Shown here: piece by piece, positions 1 to 8,351 of the stretch | Layout of the letters: each line of letters opens with the position of its first letter | Numbering within the stretch: the first letter of the stretch is position 1 | From: Mycolicibacter heraklionensis | Lineage (GTDB): Bacteria > Actinomycetota > Actinomycetes > Mycobacteriales > Mycobacteriaceae | Assembly (NCBI RefSeq): GCF_019645815.1 | Contig: NZ_CP080997.1 | Coordinates: 3,228,880-3,292,879 of the forward strand | Length of the DNA: 64,000 nucleotides | Direction of reading: 5' to 3' | Made by a program: the position numbers and the translations under genes | Notes under the pieces: model-generated | Seen by the model: the letters and a program-made list of their open reading frames with translations, nothing else | Databases searched by the model: none | What the model was told of the DNA's origin: nothing

Positions 1-385
1 GCGAGGACGACACGAACGAATACCGCGGGGTGGTCGCCACGAAAAACGTGTCGACACCGGCGATGTGCTTGTTCATCTGCGCCATCTGCAGCTCGTACTC
101 GAAGTCGGTGCCGGTACGCAGACCCTTGACGATCGCGGTCAGCCCTCGCTCGCGGACGAAGTCGACCACCAAGCCCTGACCCGACTCCGCGCGGACATTG
201 GGCAGATGCGCAGTGGCTTCGGCGATCATCTCGAGGCGCTCGTCCAGGGTGAACATGCCCTTCTTGGCGGGATTGACCAGTACGGCGGCCACCACCTCGT
301 CGAACTGGGCGGCAGCGCGCTCCAGGATGTCGACGTGTCCCAACGTCACCGGGTCAAAGGAACCGGGGCATACCGCGCCACTCAT
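1..385 (-). CDS. coaD: Phosphopantetheine adenylyltransferase, 3' end cut by window edge
   Basis: CoaD transfers AMP from ATP to 4'-phosphopantetheine in the cytoplasm, the penultimate step of coenzyme A synthesis. Reading the minus strand from base 385 gives [20 protein letters not shown], which holds the nucleotidyltransferase signature [10 protein letters not shown] (residues 8-17), followed by the expected [19 protein letters not shown] region. About 128 of the usual ~160 residues are present; the C-terminus lies outside the window. The start at 385 puts the signature in its normal place near the N-terminus. The gene is divergent from the LuxR-type ATPase gene that follows. Family assignment is certain. 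Confidence 0.95.
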   Translation of the reverse strand, partial: MSGAVCPGSFDPVTLGHVDILERAAAQFDEVVAAVLVNPAKKGMFTLDERLEMIAEATAHLPNVRAESGQGLVVDFVRERGLTAIVKGLRTGTDFEYELQMAQMNKHIAGVDTFFVATTPRYSFVSSS

Positions 386-476
386 GGCTCATGACGCTAG
401 CAGCCCGACCGCGAAGACGGCTCCGGTGAAGGCCTGAACTGTGGACCTGGTGCCAGCTAACTGCAAGTATTCACCC

Positions 477-3239
477 ATGGCCACGCCGGTAGTGAGCCGT
501 GAGGTGGAGTCGCGCCAGATTGCCGAGTTCCTCGGCTCGGTGCCGGCTGGGCCGGCCGCGCTCATCCTGGAAGGCGAAGCAGGCATCGGAAAGACCACCG
601 TCTGGCTGGCCGCCCTCGATCACGCCGAACAACTCGGCTACCGGGTGCTGTCGTCCCGGGCGGCTCCCGCGGAGTCGGTCCTGGCGTTTTCCTCGTTGGC
701 CGCGCTGCTCGAAACGGTGGACGACTCCGTATTGGCCGGCTTGGCAACACAACAGCGTTTGGCCATCGATCGGGTCTTGTTGCGCGTCAGCACCGACGGA
801 CCGGTCACAGATCAGCGCGCGACGACGGCAGCGTTTGTCCGGGTGGTGGAGCGGCTGTCCGAAGACTCTCCGGTCCTGTTGGCATTGGACGACTTGCAGT
901 GGGTCGATCCGCCCAGCAAGCAGGTGGTCTCGGCAGCGGTGCGACGGCTGACCGGCCCCGTTGGTCTGCTCGCCACTGTGCGCACCGGCGCCGGCGAACC
1001 ACCGGTTGGGCTGACACTGCGCGCGCCGGGCCTGGTGCGTCATATCGGTCTGGGTCCCTTGAGCCCGGGTGCGCTGCACAGCGTGCTGCTCGGACGGCTG
1101 GGCAGGTCGTTCTCCCGCCCGAAGCTGCTGGAAATCCACCAGGTCTCGGCGGGAAATCCCTTCTACGCGCTCGAGCTGGCCCGAACCATTGACGACGAGT
1201 CCGCTCACACCGCTACGTCGTTGCCCGCAACCTTGGAGGGGTTGGTGCGGGCCAAGATCGGCAGCCTGACACCGGAAGTCAGGCAAGTACTGCTTACCGC
1301 GGCGTGTCTCCCCCACCCGACAGTCGGGTTGATCAGGAGCGCCCTTGACACCGACCCCGGCCGCATCGTCGCACTGCTGAAGGAAGCCGAAGTCAAGGGC
1401 ATCATCGAAATCTCGGGCGAACAGCTCCATTTCGCCCACCCACTGTTGGCCCGTGGCACTTACCGCGATGCGACACCGGCGGATCGCCGGGCAATGCACC
1501 GACGGTTGGCCGGGATCGTTGACGATCCTGAACTCAAGGCCAGGCATCTCGCGCTCGCCACCACGGCCGGCGACCCGCTCACCCTGCAGGCCCTGGATAC
1601 CGGCGCCGAGTTGGCGCGGATTCGGGGAGCACCGACCGCGGCTGCCGAACTTCTTGAACTTGCGATCGGCCTCGGCGGAGACACACCGCAGCGCCGAATC
1701 TCAGCGGCCATACACCATTTCAACGCGGGCGACGCTACGCGCGCCCGAGCGCTACTCAATGAGGTGATCGCTCGATCGGAATCGGGACCCGCACGATCAG
1801 AGGCGTTACGACTGCTCGGGCTCTGGAGCCTGCTCGATGGCAGTTCCCGCGATGCCGCTGAGCTGCTGGGCCGAGCACTCGACGAGGCCGGCGACGATCT
1901 CGCCCTGCGGGTGCAGATCCTGGTGCCGCTCGCGTTCGCAGAAGTCAACTCCCGCCGTCATGACCATGCCGCCCGTAGTGCCGAGGATGCCGTCACGGCC
2001 GCGATGCAGCTACCGCAGGGGCAGCTGTTGAGCCAGGCGCTCAGCATGTCCGTGCTCGTCCGGTTCCTGCTCGGCGACGGCCTGGACGAGAGCACTTTGG
2101 CTCGGGCGCTGGATTTCGAAGATCCCGAGCTTCCGATGTCGTCGTTGCTCGGGCCATCGGTGCACAGTGCGGCGCTGACGGCAGCGACCGGTCACCTGGA
2201 CAAGGCCGCAGAACAGCTGCTGAACATCAGACAGCGCTACCTCGAGAGCGGTGAGGAAAGCGAACTGATTCTGGTCGCGTTCCACAACGGCCTCAACGAG
2301 CTCTGGCGCGGAGACTTCGCCAAGGCGACCCTGATCGCCGAGGATGCCATGGAACGGGCATTGCTTCTCGAGCGCGATCTCCCGCTCGCGGTTGCACTGA
2401 TGCTGCGGGCCGCGGCGTCCTCCTACACAGGTGCCGAATCCGATGCTCGCCGCGATTCCGTTGAGGCGATTCGCATCTGCCGACGTTGTGACTCGCCGGA
2501 ACTGGTGGCGGTATGGCCCACCACCACACTGGGGTTTCTGGACGTAACAGTAGGCAACTACTCAGCTGCCCTCGCGACACTGCAACCACGACTGCTCGCC
2601 CTGCAATCGACGCCGAAGGCCACCGAGATCTTCCTCGCGCCGTTCCTGCCCGACGCCATCGAGGCCATGGTCCACGTCGGCCGACTCGACGACGCCGGGC
2701 CCCTTGTCGAATTGCTCGAAAGCAACGGTCGCCGGCTGGACCGTGCCTGGATGCGCGCAGCCGGCGGACGCTGCCGGGCGCTGTTGTTGGCAGCCACCGG
2801 CGACATAGATGCCGCCGTCGACGTGGCGCAGCAGGCCCTCGACCAACATGACCGTGTGCCAATGCCGTTCGAACGCGCTCGTACCGAGCTGGTGTTGGGC
2901 CAGATCCTGAGGCGGCAACGCAAACGCGAAGCGGCCTCCAGAACACTGCAGAATGCACTGGCCAGCTTCGAGGAACTCGGAACTCCGCTCTGGGCACAAC
3001 GTGCACGCGAGGATCTGCAACGGGCAAGTGGCACCAGGCGCCATGATCGACTCACCGCATCTGAACAACGCGTCGCCGAACTCGCGGCCACCGGCGCAAC
3101 TATCCGCGAGATAGCCGCCGCCCTGTTCATCAGCCAGAAGACGGTGGAGTCCAATCTCAGCCGGATCTATCGCAAACTCGGCATCCGCTCACGCGCCGAA
3201 CTCGGCCGAGTCATGAGCGAGACCGCACCGACCTGGTGA
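477..3239 (+). CDS. Large ATP-binding LuxR-family (LAL) transcriptional regulator 1
   Basis: A 920-residue regulator of the LAL/MalT-like STAND ATPase class. Seen in the sequence: Walker A GEAGIGKTT near residues 33-41, Walker B LLALDDLQWVD near residue 130, a long helical TPR-like middle region, and a C-terminal LuxR/GerE helix-turn-helix (LTASEQRVAELAATG ... SQKTVESNLSRIYRKLGI). The ATG at 477 is preferred over an in-frame GTG at 441 because homology to the paralogue at 5237 begins just after 477. The stop codon abuts the stop of the convergent secreted-protein gene (TGATCA at 3237-3242). Such proteins bind DNA as ATP-switched activators; the ligand is unknown. It is a paralogue of the regulator at 5237-7993, and the two bracket the three secreted-protein genes. 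Confidence 0.9.
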   Translation: MATPVVSREVESRQIAEFLGSVPAGPAALILEGEAGIGKTTVWLAALDHAEQLGYRVLSSRAAPAESVLAFSSLAALLETVDDSVLAGLATQQRLAIDRVLLRVSTDGPVTDQRATTAAFVRVVERLSEDSPVLLALDDLQWVDPPSKQVVSAAVRRLTGPVGLLATVRTGAGEPPVGLTLRAPGLVRHIGLGPLSPGALHSVLLGRLGRSFSRPKLLEIHQVSAGNPFYALELARTIDDESAHTATSLPATLEGLVRAKIGSLTPEVRQVLLTAACLPHPTVGLIRSALDTDPGRIVALLKEAEVKGIIEISGEQLHFAHPLLARGTYRDATPADRRAMHRRLAGIVDDPELKARHLALATTAGDPLTLQALDTGAELARIRGAPTAAAELLELAIGLGGDTPQRRISAAIHHFNAGDATRARALLNEVIARSESGPARSEALRLLGLWSLLDGSSRDAAELLGRALDEAGDDLALRVQILVPLAFAEVNSRRHDHAARSAEDAVTAAMQLPQGQLLSQALSMSVLVRFLLGDGLDESTLARALDFEDPELPMSSLLGPSVHSAALTAATGHLDKAAEQLLNIRQRYLESGEESELILVAFHNGLNELWRGDFAKATLIAEDAMERALLLERDLPLAVALMLRAAASSYTGAESDARRDSVEAIRICRRCDSPELVAVWPTTTLGFLDVTVGNYSAALATLQPRLLALQSTPKATEIFLAPFLPDAIEAMVHVGRLDDAGPLVELLESNGRRLDRAWMRAAGGRCRALLLAATGDIDAAVDVAQQALDQHDRVPMPFERARTELVLGQILRRQRKREAASRTLQNALASFEELGTPLWAQRAREDLQRASGTRRHDRLTASEQRVAELAATGATIREIAAALFISQKTVESNLSRIYRKLGIRSRAELGRVMSETAPTW

Positions 3240-3689
3240 TCAGCAGATTCCCAACTGCTTGCACGTTAGGTCTTGGCGCGCGGGGTCCGGCGTGGGATCC
3301 GGAGCATCCGCCTGCACGCGCGATGCCGCCGCGGCGTTGTCGGCCCAGGTTTGCGAGCGGATGTCCGGTGTCACGCACACGACGTCGCCGTCGAACGCCT
3401 CGCGCCACACGTAGCCCTGCTTGCAGGTGTTCGACCCGTAAGCGCCTGTGGGGTCACGACGCTCGGCGACCGTCCCATTCTCCTGCTGGGTACGCGCCCG
3501 CACAGCAGGGGTCACACAGACATGGTCATTCGGGATCGCCTCACGCCACACGTAACCCTGAATACACGTGTCCGGCCCATAGGGCAACGGATCGGCCTGT
3601 GCCGGCGTCTGTCCGACCAGCACCGCGAGAGCCGCGACGGGCACTGCCGACAGCGCGAACCATGCGGAGTTTGCCTTGTTCATGGTCAT
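3240..3689 (-). CDS. Secreted two-repeat Cys protein, paralogue 1 (minimal form)
   Basis: A 149-residue protein with an N-terminal signal peptide ending in a QAD site (about residue 32). The mature part has two tandem copies of a unit of the form YGxxTCxQGYVWREA...D.VCVTP, each with two cysteines, so intra-unit disulfides are likely. The tail is short and ends in a CKQLGIC-type segment with two more cysteines. The start ATG at 3689 overlaps the stop of the upstream paralogue (ATGA), which implies translational coupling; ATG 3683 is an alternative. I recognise the repeat as common in mycobacterial exported proteins but know no function for it. The wall or extracellular location is inferred from the signal peptide. 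Confidence 0.85.
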   Translation of the reverse strand: MTMNKANSAWFALSAVPVAALAVLVGQTPAQADPLPYGPDTCIQGYVWREAIPNDHVCVTPAVRARTQQENGTVAERRDPTGAYGSNTCKQGYVWREAFDGDVVCVTPDIRSQTWADNAAAASRVQADAPDPTPDPARQDLTCKQLGIC

Positions 3690-4333
3690 GACCTGTCGTA
3701 GATGCAGTGCGGAGCCTGCCCCGCTGGTTGTTCGTTGACGACCTTGCCGTCCAACGTGATCCGACAACCCAACGAACCGTCTTTGACCACCACAACCATT
3801 TGAAGCAAGCTGTCGTTGGGCCCCGCGCTGACAGATTTGCCCCACGGTGCTGATGCGCCGTAGACCCGACCACCGGGGTCGATGTCGATGGTGTCGGCCG
3901 TGCCCGATCCGGTCAGCTCGAACCGGACCTGGCCGCCGGTTTTGTCCTGCGACTGAGATGCCGACTGCACCCGAGATGCCGCAGCGGCGTTGTCGGCCTT
4001 GGTCGCCGAGCGGATGTCCGGCGTCACGCACACGACGTCGCCGTCGAACGCCTCCCGCCACACGTAGCCCTGCTTGCAGGTGTTCGACCCGTAAGCGCCT
4101 GTGGGGTCACGACGTTCGGCAACGGTGCTGTTCTCCTGCTGGGTGCGGGCGCGCACAGCCGGGGTCACACAGACATGGTCATTCGGGATCGCCTCACGCC
4201 AGACGTAGCCCTGGATACATGTATCGGGCCCGTACGGCAATGGGTCGGCCACTGCCACCGCAGCTCCCGTGAAGCCGGCGAATGCCGCGGCCACCACTGG
4301 GCCTATCAACCGGGGCGGATACTTGGTTGCCAT
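3686..4333 (-). CDS. Secreted two-repeat Cys protein with MmpS-like C-terminal domain, paralogue 2
   Basis: 215 residues: a signal peptide (MATKYPPRLIGP... to AVAD near residue 30), two YVWREA/VCVTP units (about residues 35-105), a linker rich in Gln and Ser, and a C-terminal domain from about 140 to the end. That last domain (VRFELTGSG ... GCRITLDGKVV ... HCIYD) has the layout of the extracytoplasmic beta-sandwich of MmpS proteins, including the GCRI-x-DG hairpin and the closing Cys. MmpS proteins partner with MmpL lipid exporters; here the domain lacks the usual membrane anchor and is fused to the repeat module. The start at 4333 has an AAAGGACC ribosome site. The MmpS assignment rests on motif recognition only. 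Confidence 0.82.
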   Translation of the reverse strand: MATKYPPRLIGPVVAAAFAGFTGAAVAVADPLPYGPDTCIQGYVWREAIPNDHVCVTPAVRARTQQENSTVAERRDPTGAYGSNTCKQGYVWREAFDGDVVCVTPDIRSATKADNAAAASRVQSASQSQDKTGGQVRFELTGSGTADTIDIDPGGRVYGASAPWGKSVSAGPNDSLLQMVVVVKDGSLGCRITLDGKVVNEQPAGQAPHCIYDRS

Positions 4334-4367
4334 CGACGGTCCTTTCACGAGCGATTTCCTGGACGTG

Positions 4368-4415
4368 ACGCTATCGACCAGTTGCCGGTCTTGAATCGGG
4401 AGAATCCCTACCATT
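4368..4415 (-). promoter_or_regulatory. Promoter and putative LAL operator upstream of secreted paralogue 2
   Basis: On the minus strand a 23-bp element (4393-4415) containing TAGGGA-TTC-TCCCGATTC is followed after exactly 19 bp by TAGCGT (4368-4373), a good -10 box; a start of transcription would fall near 4361, giving a leader of about 28 nt before ATG 4333. The inverted core GGGA-N3-TCCC sits where an activator would contact the -35 region. Two other copies with identical spacing occur at 5136-5183 and 7989-8036. Confidence 0.65.
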
Positions 4416-4519
4416 TGCGCCCCGGCGGTGCCGTTCTGCCGGCCTCCCCCTGTGCAGTCGGGGTCGGTGCTACACGCGAGACAGCGCCCGAGCGTTGTCG
4501 GCCTTGATCTGGGAGCGGA

Positions 4520-5101
4520 TCAGCTCCCGACGTAGTCACCCCAGACCCAGCCCGATCCTCCCGGGACGTTGGGTCCGGCGATCTGCACCCACCTGTCATC
4601 CTGTCGGACCTTGACCTCGACCTGGGTACCCTTCGACACCATCCCATAAGGCTTGCCCTGGCCACCGGGCTGCGCGTAGATGTCAACATCCCCAGTGATG
4701 GTCGTCCGGTTCGCCTGCGACTGGGGTTTCTGCACGCGCGACGCGGCCTGGGCGTTGTCGGCCTTGGTCGCCGAGCGGATGTCCGGCGTCACGCACACGA
4801 CGTCGCCGTCGAACGCTTCCCGCCACACGTAGCCCTGCTTGCAGGTGTTCGACCCGTAAGCGCCTGTGGGGTCACGACGTTCGGCGACGGTGCTGTTCTC
4901 CTGCTGGGTGCGGGCGCGCACAGCCGGGGTCACACAGACATGGTCATTCGGGATCGCCTCACGCCAGACGTAGCCCTGGATACATGTATCGGGCCCGTAC
5001 GGCAATGGGTCGGCCACTGCCACCGCAACTCCCGTGAGACCGGCGAATGCCGCCACGGCCGCCACCGGAGAGATCAACCGGGACGGATATTTGGTTGCCA
5101 T
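4520..5101 (-). CDS. Secreted two-repeat Cys protein with SH3-like C-terminal domain, paralogue 3
   Basis: 193 residues: a signal peptide almost identical to that of paralogue 2, two YVWREA/VCVTP units, then a bacterial SH3-type domain (about residues 130-193: DIYAQPGGQGKPYGMVSKG ... WVQIAGPNVPGGSGWVWGDY). SH3b domains usually bind peptidoglycan or wall peptides, so a cell-wall-associated extracellular role is likely (inference). The start at 5101 has the same AAAGGACC ribosome site as paralogue 2. From the promoter through the repeat units it is nearly identical at DNA level to paralogue 2, which indicates recent duplication or gene conversion. It is divergent from the second LAL regulator. 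Confidence 0.84.
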   Translation of the reverse strand: MATKYPSRLISPVAAVAAFAGLTGVAVAVADPLPYGPDTCIQGYVWREAIPNDHVCVTPAVRARTQQENSTVAERRDPTGAYGSNTCKQGYVWREAFDGDVVCVTPDIRSATKADNAQAASRVQKPQSQANRTTITGDVDIYAQPGGQGKPYGMVSKGTQVEVKVRQDDRWVQIAGPNVPGGSGWVWGDYVGS

Positions 5102-5135
5102 CGACGGTCCTTTCACGAGCGATTTCCTGGACGTG

Positions 5136-5183
5136 ACGCTATCGACCGATTGCCAGTCTTGAATCGGGAGAATCCCTACCATT
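5136..5183 (-). promoter_or_regulatory. Promoter and putative LAL operator upstream of secreted paralogue 3
   Basis: The same arrangement as at 4368-4415: a 23-bp GGGA-N3-TCCC element at 5161-5183, 19 bp, then TAGCGT at 5136-5141 on the minus strand. It also lies only 53 bp before the start of the divergent LAL regulator gene (5237), so it could serve autoregulation as well. Confidence 0.65.
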
Positions 5184-5236
5184 TACGGCCCCGACGACGC
5201 TGTTCTGCCCGCCGTCCCCTGTGCGAAACTGATCGG

Positions 5237-7993
5237 GTGGCCACCGAGGTGGTAGGGCGGGAGATCGAGTACCGGGCAGTGGACGAACTGCTCGCCGCGG
5301 TGCCGTCGGGCCCCACTGCTCTGGTGGTGGAAGGCGAAGCGGGGATCGGCAAGACCACAGTCTGGCTGGCCGCCGTCGAGCGCGCGCAACGCGCGGGCTT
5401 CCGGGTGTTGTCGGCGCGAGTGACACCGGCCGAATCGGTGGCCGCCTACACCACCCTGTCGGACCTGTTGGGTTGGCTGGACAACGCCGATTTAGCGGAA
5501 TTGCCTCCGCCGCAACGCCTTGCCGTCGATCGCGCGCTCTCACGAGGCAGCGCCGAGGGACCGGTCACCGACCAGCGCGCGTTCGCAGCCGCCATCGTCG
5601 CGGTGGTGAAGCGTCTCACCGAGCGATCGCCCGTGGTGATCGCCATCGATGACCTGCAGTGGGTGGACTCGCCGAGTCAGCAGGTGCTCTCCGCGGTGTT
5701 GCGCCGCTTGAGCGGGCCAATAGGCGTTCTCGCGACAGTGCGAAACGACCCCGAGGATGCTGCTGCGACGGCTTGGTTGGAACTACGTCGGCCCGATATG
5801 GTGCGACGCGTCCGGGTACGGCCGCTCAGCGTCGGCGCAACGCACACGGTCTTGTGTGAAGAGCTGGGACGATCCTTCGCTCGACCAACCATCCTTCGTA
5901 TCCACGAGCTGTCGGGAGGCAATCCGTTCTACGCGCTCGAACTCGGCCGTGTCATCGACGGTGACACTGCGATCCCTGAGCCGGCCTTGCCCACCAGGCT
6001 CGCCGACCTGGTGCGGAGCCGGTTGACGGACTTAGGTTCCGGGTGCACCGACGCGCTGCTTGCGGCCGCCTGCCTGGCCGACCCCACGCTCGATGTGATC
6101 GCTTCAGCCACCGACAACGACGTCGCAACCATCACCGAGATCCTTGAGGAGGCAGAGGGCGCCGGCATCGTCCGGATCGACGGCCATCGGGTCACTTACG
6201 CCCATCCGATTCTCGCCCGGGGCGTGTACACCGAGGCCACCGCGGCGCGCCGTGACCTCATGCACCGTCGTCTCGCTGACATCATCGATGATCCAGAGCT
6301 CAAGGCCAGGCATCTCGCCCTGTCCGGGACCGGCGGCGGCGTACGAACGTTGCGCGCCCTCGACGCCGCAGCCGAGAAAGCACGGCTGCGCGGGGCGCCG
6401 AGCGCCGCAGCCGAATTTCTGGATTTGGCAATAGGCCTCGGGGGCGACACACCGGAGCGGCGAATTCGGTTGGCCGCCAATCACTACGCTGCCGGCGACC
6501 CGGGCCGAGCCCGAAGCCTGCTGGAGACCACGATCGCCCACCTTGCTCCCGGCGCACTGCGCAGCGACGCGATCGTGCTGCTGGCCACGATCAGAATGGC
6601 CGACGACGGTTTCCTCGGGGCGGCTGAGCTGTTGGCTGAAGTATTGGCAACCTCGGACCCGAGCGACGCCGCCGCTGTGCAGATGACGGTAATGCTGGCG
6701 TACGCACTGTTCAACGGACGCCGCCAGGAGCAAGCGTTGCAGCACGCCGACGAGGCCGTGGCGAAGGCCGCGCTTCTCGATGAGCCGCAACTGCTGGCCC
6801 CAGCCCTGGGTATGCGGGCGACGTTGCGATTTATCAGCGGCGAAGGTGTAGCCGGGGCGGACATGCGACAAGCGTTGGAGCTGGATCCCTATCCGTTGGA
6901 CGTTCCACTGGCAGCTCGTCCCGCGGTGCAGAACGCACTGCTGATGGCGTGGACCGGGCAGCTCGACGACGCCGCACGCGAACTGGCCGTCATCCGTCAG
7001 CGCTGCCTGGACCAGGGTGAGGACAGCGAACTCATCTTTCTCGGCTTCCACACCGTCCTGCTACAGGTGTGGCGGGGCAACATGGGCGAGGCGGGACGCG
7101 TCGCCGACGCGACCATGGAGCTTGCGCGGCAGCTGGGGGGTGACTTGCCGCTGTTCATCGCGTTGACGATCCGGGCCATGCATGGGGCCTACGCGGGCCG
7201 GGTCGACGCCGTTCGTCGCGACATCGCCGACGCATTGGCGGCGGCCCAGCGGAGCGGATCCCATCGAATGTTGGAGTGGCCGATCACCACGCTGGGTTTT
7301 CTGGATGTGTCGCTGGGCGACTATGACGCCGCGCTACAGGCATTGGCGCCGCTGCTGGCGGCGTCCAAAGAGATGCTGAGGTCGACGGAGATCATCGCCG
7401 CGTCGTTCATCCCCGATGCCGTAGAAGCCCTGACCGCACTGGGTCGGGCATCCGAGGCAGAGCCGCTGGTCGACGCTCTGGAGTCCAATGGCAACCGACT
7501 GGGGCGGGACTGGATGCTGGCTATCGGCGGGAGGTGCCGCGCGATGCTGCTGGCCGCGCAGGACGATCTCGCCGGGGCGGAGCGCGCGGCGCAGGCGGCG
7601 ATGGCCTTCCACGACCGGCTGCCAATACCTTTCGAAAGGGCCCGCACCCAGCTGGTACTCGCTGACGTCGCACGTCGTCAACACAAGCGGGACCTCGCGA
7701 CCGCAATACTGCGCGACGCCCTGGCGACGTTCGAGGATCTGGGCACATCGCTGTGGGTGGATCGCTGCCGCGCCAAGCTCGATCAGGTCAGCGGCCTCAG
7801 CGCTCGGGCAGATCTCACCGCGTCGGAACGCCGCGTGGCCGAACTGGCGGCATCCGGAATGTCCAACCGCGAGGTCGCGGCAGCACTCTTTGTCAGCCCA
7901 AAAACGGTGGAGGCCAATCTGTCTCGGATCTACCGAAAGCTCGGCATCCGGTCGCGCGCCGAACTCGGACGGGCCGTGGGTTTGGCCGAATGA
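5237..7993 (+). CDS. Large ATP-binding LuxR-family (LAL) transcriptional regulator 2
   Basis: A 918-residue paralogue of the regulator at 477-3239, with Walker A GEAGIGKTT (about 33-41), Walker B VVIAIDDLQWVDSPS and a C-terminal LuxR helix-turn-helix (LTASERRVAELAASG ... SPKTVEANLSRIYRKLGI). The GTG at 5237 is chosen because the open frame continues far upstream into the neighbouring gene's antisense, while homology to paralogue 1 begins here (VATEVVGREIEYR). The gene lies between a putative LAL operator (5161-5183) and a second copy that overlaps its own stop codon (7989-8011). It most likely controls the secreted paralogues and the small gene at 8043; that is inference from the shared site. 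Confidence 0.9.
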   Translation: MATEVVGREIEYRAVDELLAAVPSGPTALVVEGEAGIGKTTVWLAAVERAQRAGFRVLSARVTPAESVAAYTTLSDLLGWLDNADLAELPPPQRLAVDRALSRGSAEGPVTDQRAFAAAIVAVVKRLTERSPVVIAIDDLQWVDSPSQQVLSAVLRRLSGPIGVLATVRNDPEDAAATAWLELRRPDMVRRVRVRPLSVGATHTVLCEELGRSFARPTILRIHELSGGNPFYALELGRVIDGDTAIPEPALPTRLADLVRSRLTDLGSGCTDALLAAACLADPTLDVIASATDNDVATITEILEEAEGAGIVRIDGHRVTYAHPILARGVYTEATAARRDLMHRRLADIIDDPELKARHLALSGTGGGVRTLRALDAAAEKARLRGAPSAAAEFLDLAIGLGGDTPERRIRLAANHYAAGDPGRARSLLETTIAHLAPGALRSDAIVLLATIRMADDGFLGAAELLAEVLATSDPSDAAAVQMTVMLAYALFNGRRQEQALQHADEAVAKAALLDEPQLLAPALGMRATLRFISGEGVAGADMRQALELDPYPLDVPLAARPAVQNALLMAWTGQLDDAARELAVIRQRCLDQGEDSELIFLGFHTVLLQVWRGNMGEAGRVADATMELARQLGGDLPLFIALTIRAMHGAYAGRVDAVRRDIADALAAAQRSGSHRMLEWPITTLGFLDVSLGDYDAALQALAPLLAASKEMLRSTEIIAASFIPDAVEALTALGRASEAEPLVDALESNGNRLGRDWMLAIGGRCRAMLLAAQDDLAGAERAAQAAMAFHDRLPIPFERARTQLVLADVARRQHKRDLATAILRDALATFEDLGTSLWVDRCRAKLDQVSGLSARADLTASERRVAELAASGMSNREVAAALFVSPKTVEANLSRIYRKLGIRSRAELGRAVGLAE

Positions 7994-8036
7994 TAGGGAA
8001 ATTCCCGATTCGCCGAGAATCCCTTCCGCTTAGCAT
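7989..8036 (+). promoter_or_regulatory. Promoter and putative LAL operator for the small gene at 8043
   Basis: The 23-bp element at 7989-8011 (19 of 23 bases as in the copies at 4393 and 5161, with core GGGA-AAT-TCCC) overlaps the stop codon of the LAL gene. After 19 bp comes TAGCAT (8031-8036), a -10 box. Transcription would begin about 6-7 nt further, at the ATG of the next gene, predicting a leaderless mRNA. Confidence 0.62.
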
Positions 8037-8042
8037 GACGCG

Positions 8043-8351
8043 ATGGGTATCGCCGGGCAGTCATCGGTGCACATCCTGGCCGAGTGGTACCGCCCCGCCA
8101 TCACCGACGAGCCGCTCGGCCGCAGTATCGCCCGGATCATTGAGACCGCGGCGGCGGTGTCCGCCAGCGGCTCCCCAGTGAGGCTCCGTGCGACCCTGGC
8201 CATCCCCGACGACGAGATCGTCTTCGCGGTCTTCGATTCCGCGTCTGAGCAGACAGTTGCGCAGGTGTGCCGGGAGGCGGGCTGCCCGGCTCAGCGGCTG
8301 ACGGCCGGCATCGATATCCGATTCTGGCGCCGGTCCCCCAAGTTCAGCTGA
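8043..8351 (+). CDS. Small DUF4242-like alpha/beta protein
   Basis: 102 residues without a signal peptide or membrane segment. The central stretch ([20 protein letters not shown] ... [17 protein letters not shown]) resembles the DUF4242 ferredoxin-like fold, in which a strand carrying a 'pdde..f' motif precedes a helix and an 'aGlPaerI' turn. The function is unknown. It is predicted to be leaderless from the -10 at 8031-8036. The 3' end overlaps the convergent rsmD stop by 8 bp. It shares a regulatory site with the secreted paralogues, so it may belong to the same LAL regulon. Confidence 0.7.
   Translation: MGIAGQSSVHILAEWYRPAITDEPLGRSIARIIETAAAVSASGSPVRLRATLAIPDDEIVFAVFDSASEQTVAQVCREAGCPAQRLTAGIDIRFWRRSPKFS

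Noticed and set aside
4940..5236. N-terminal extension of LAL regulator 2 starting at 4940
   Set aside because: This part of the open frame is antisense to secreted paralogue 3 and its promoter; homology to LAL regulator 1 begins only at GTG 5237.
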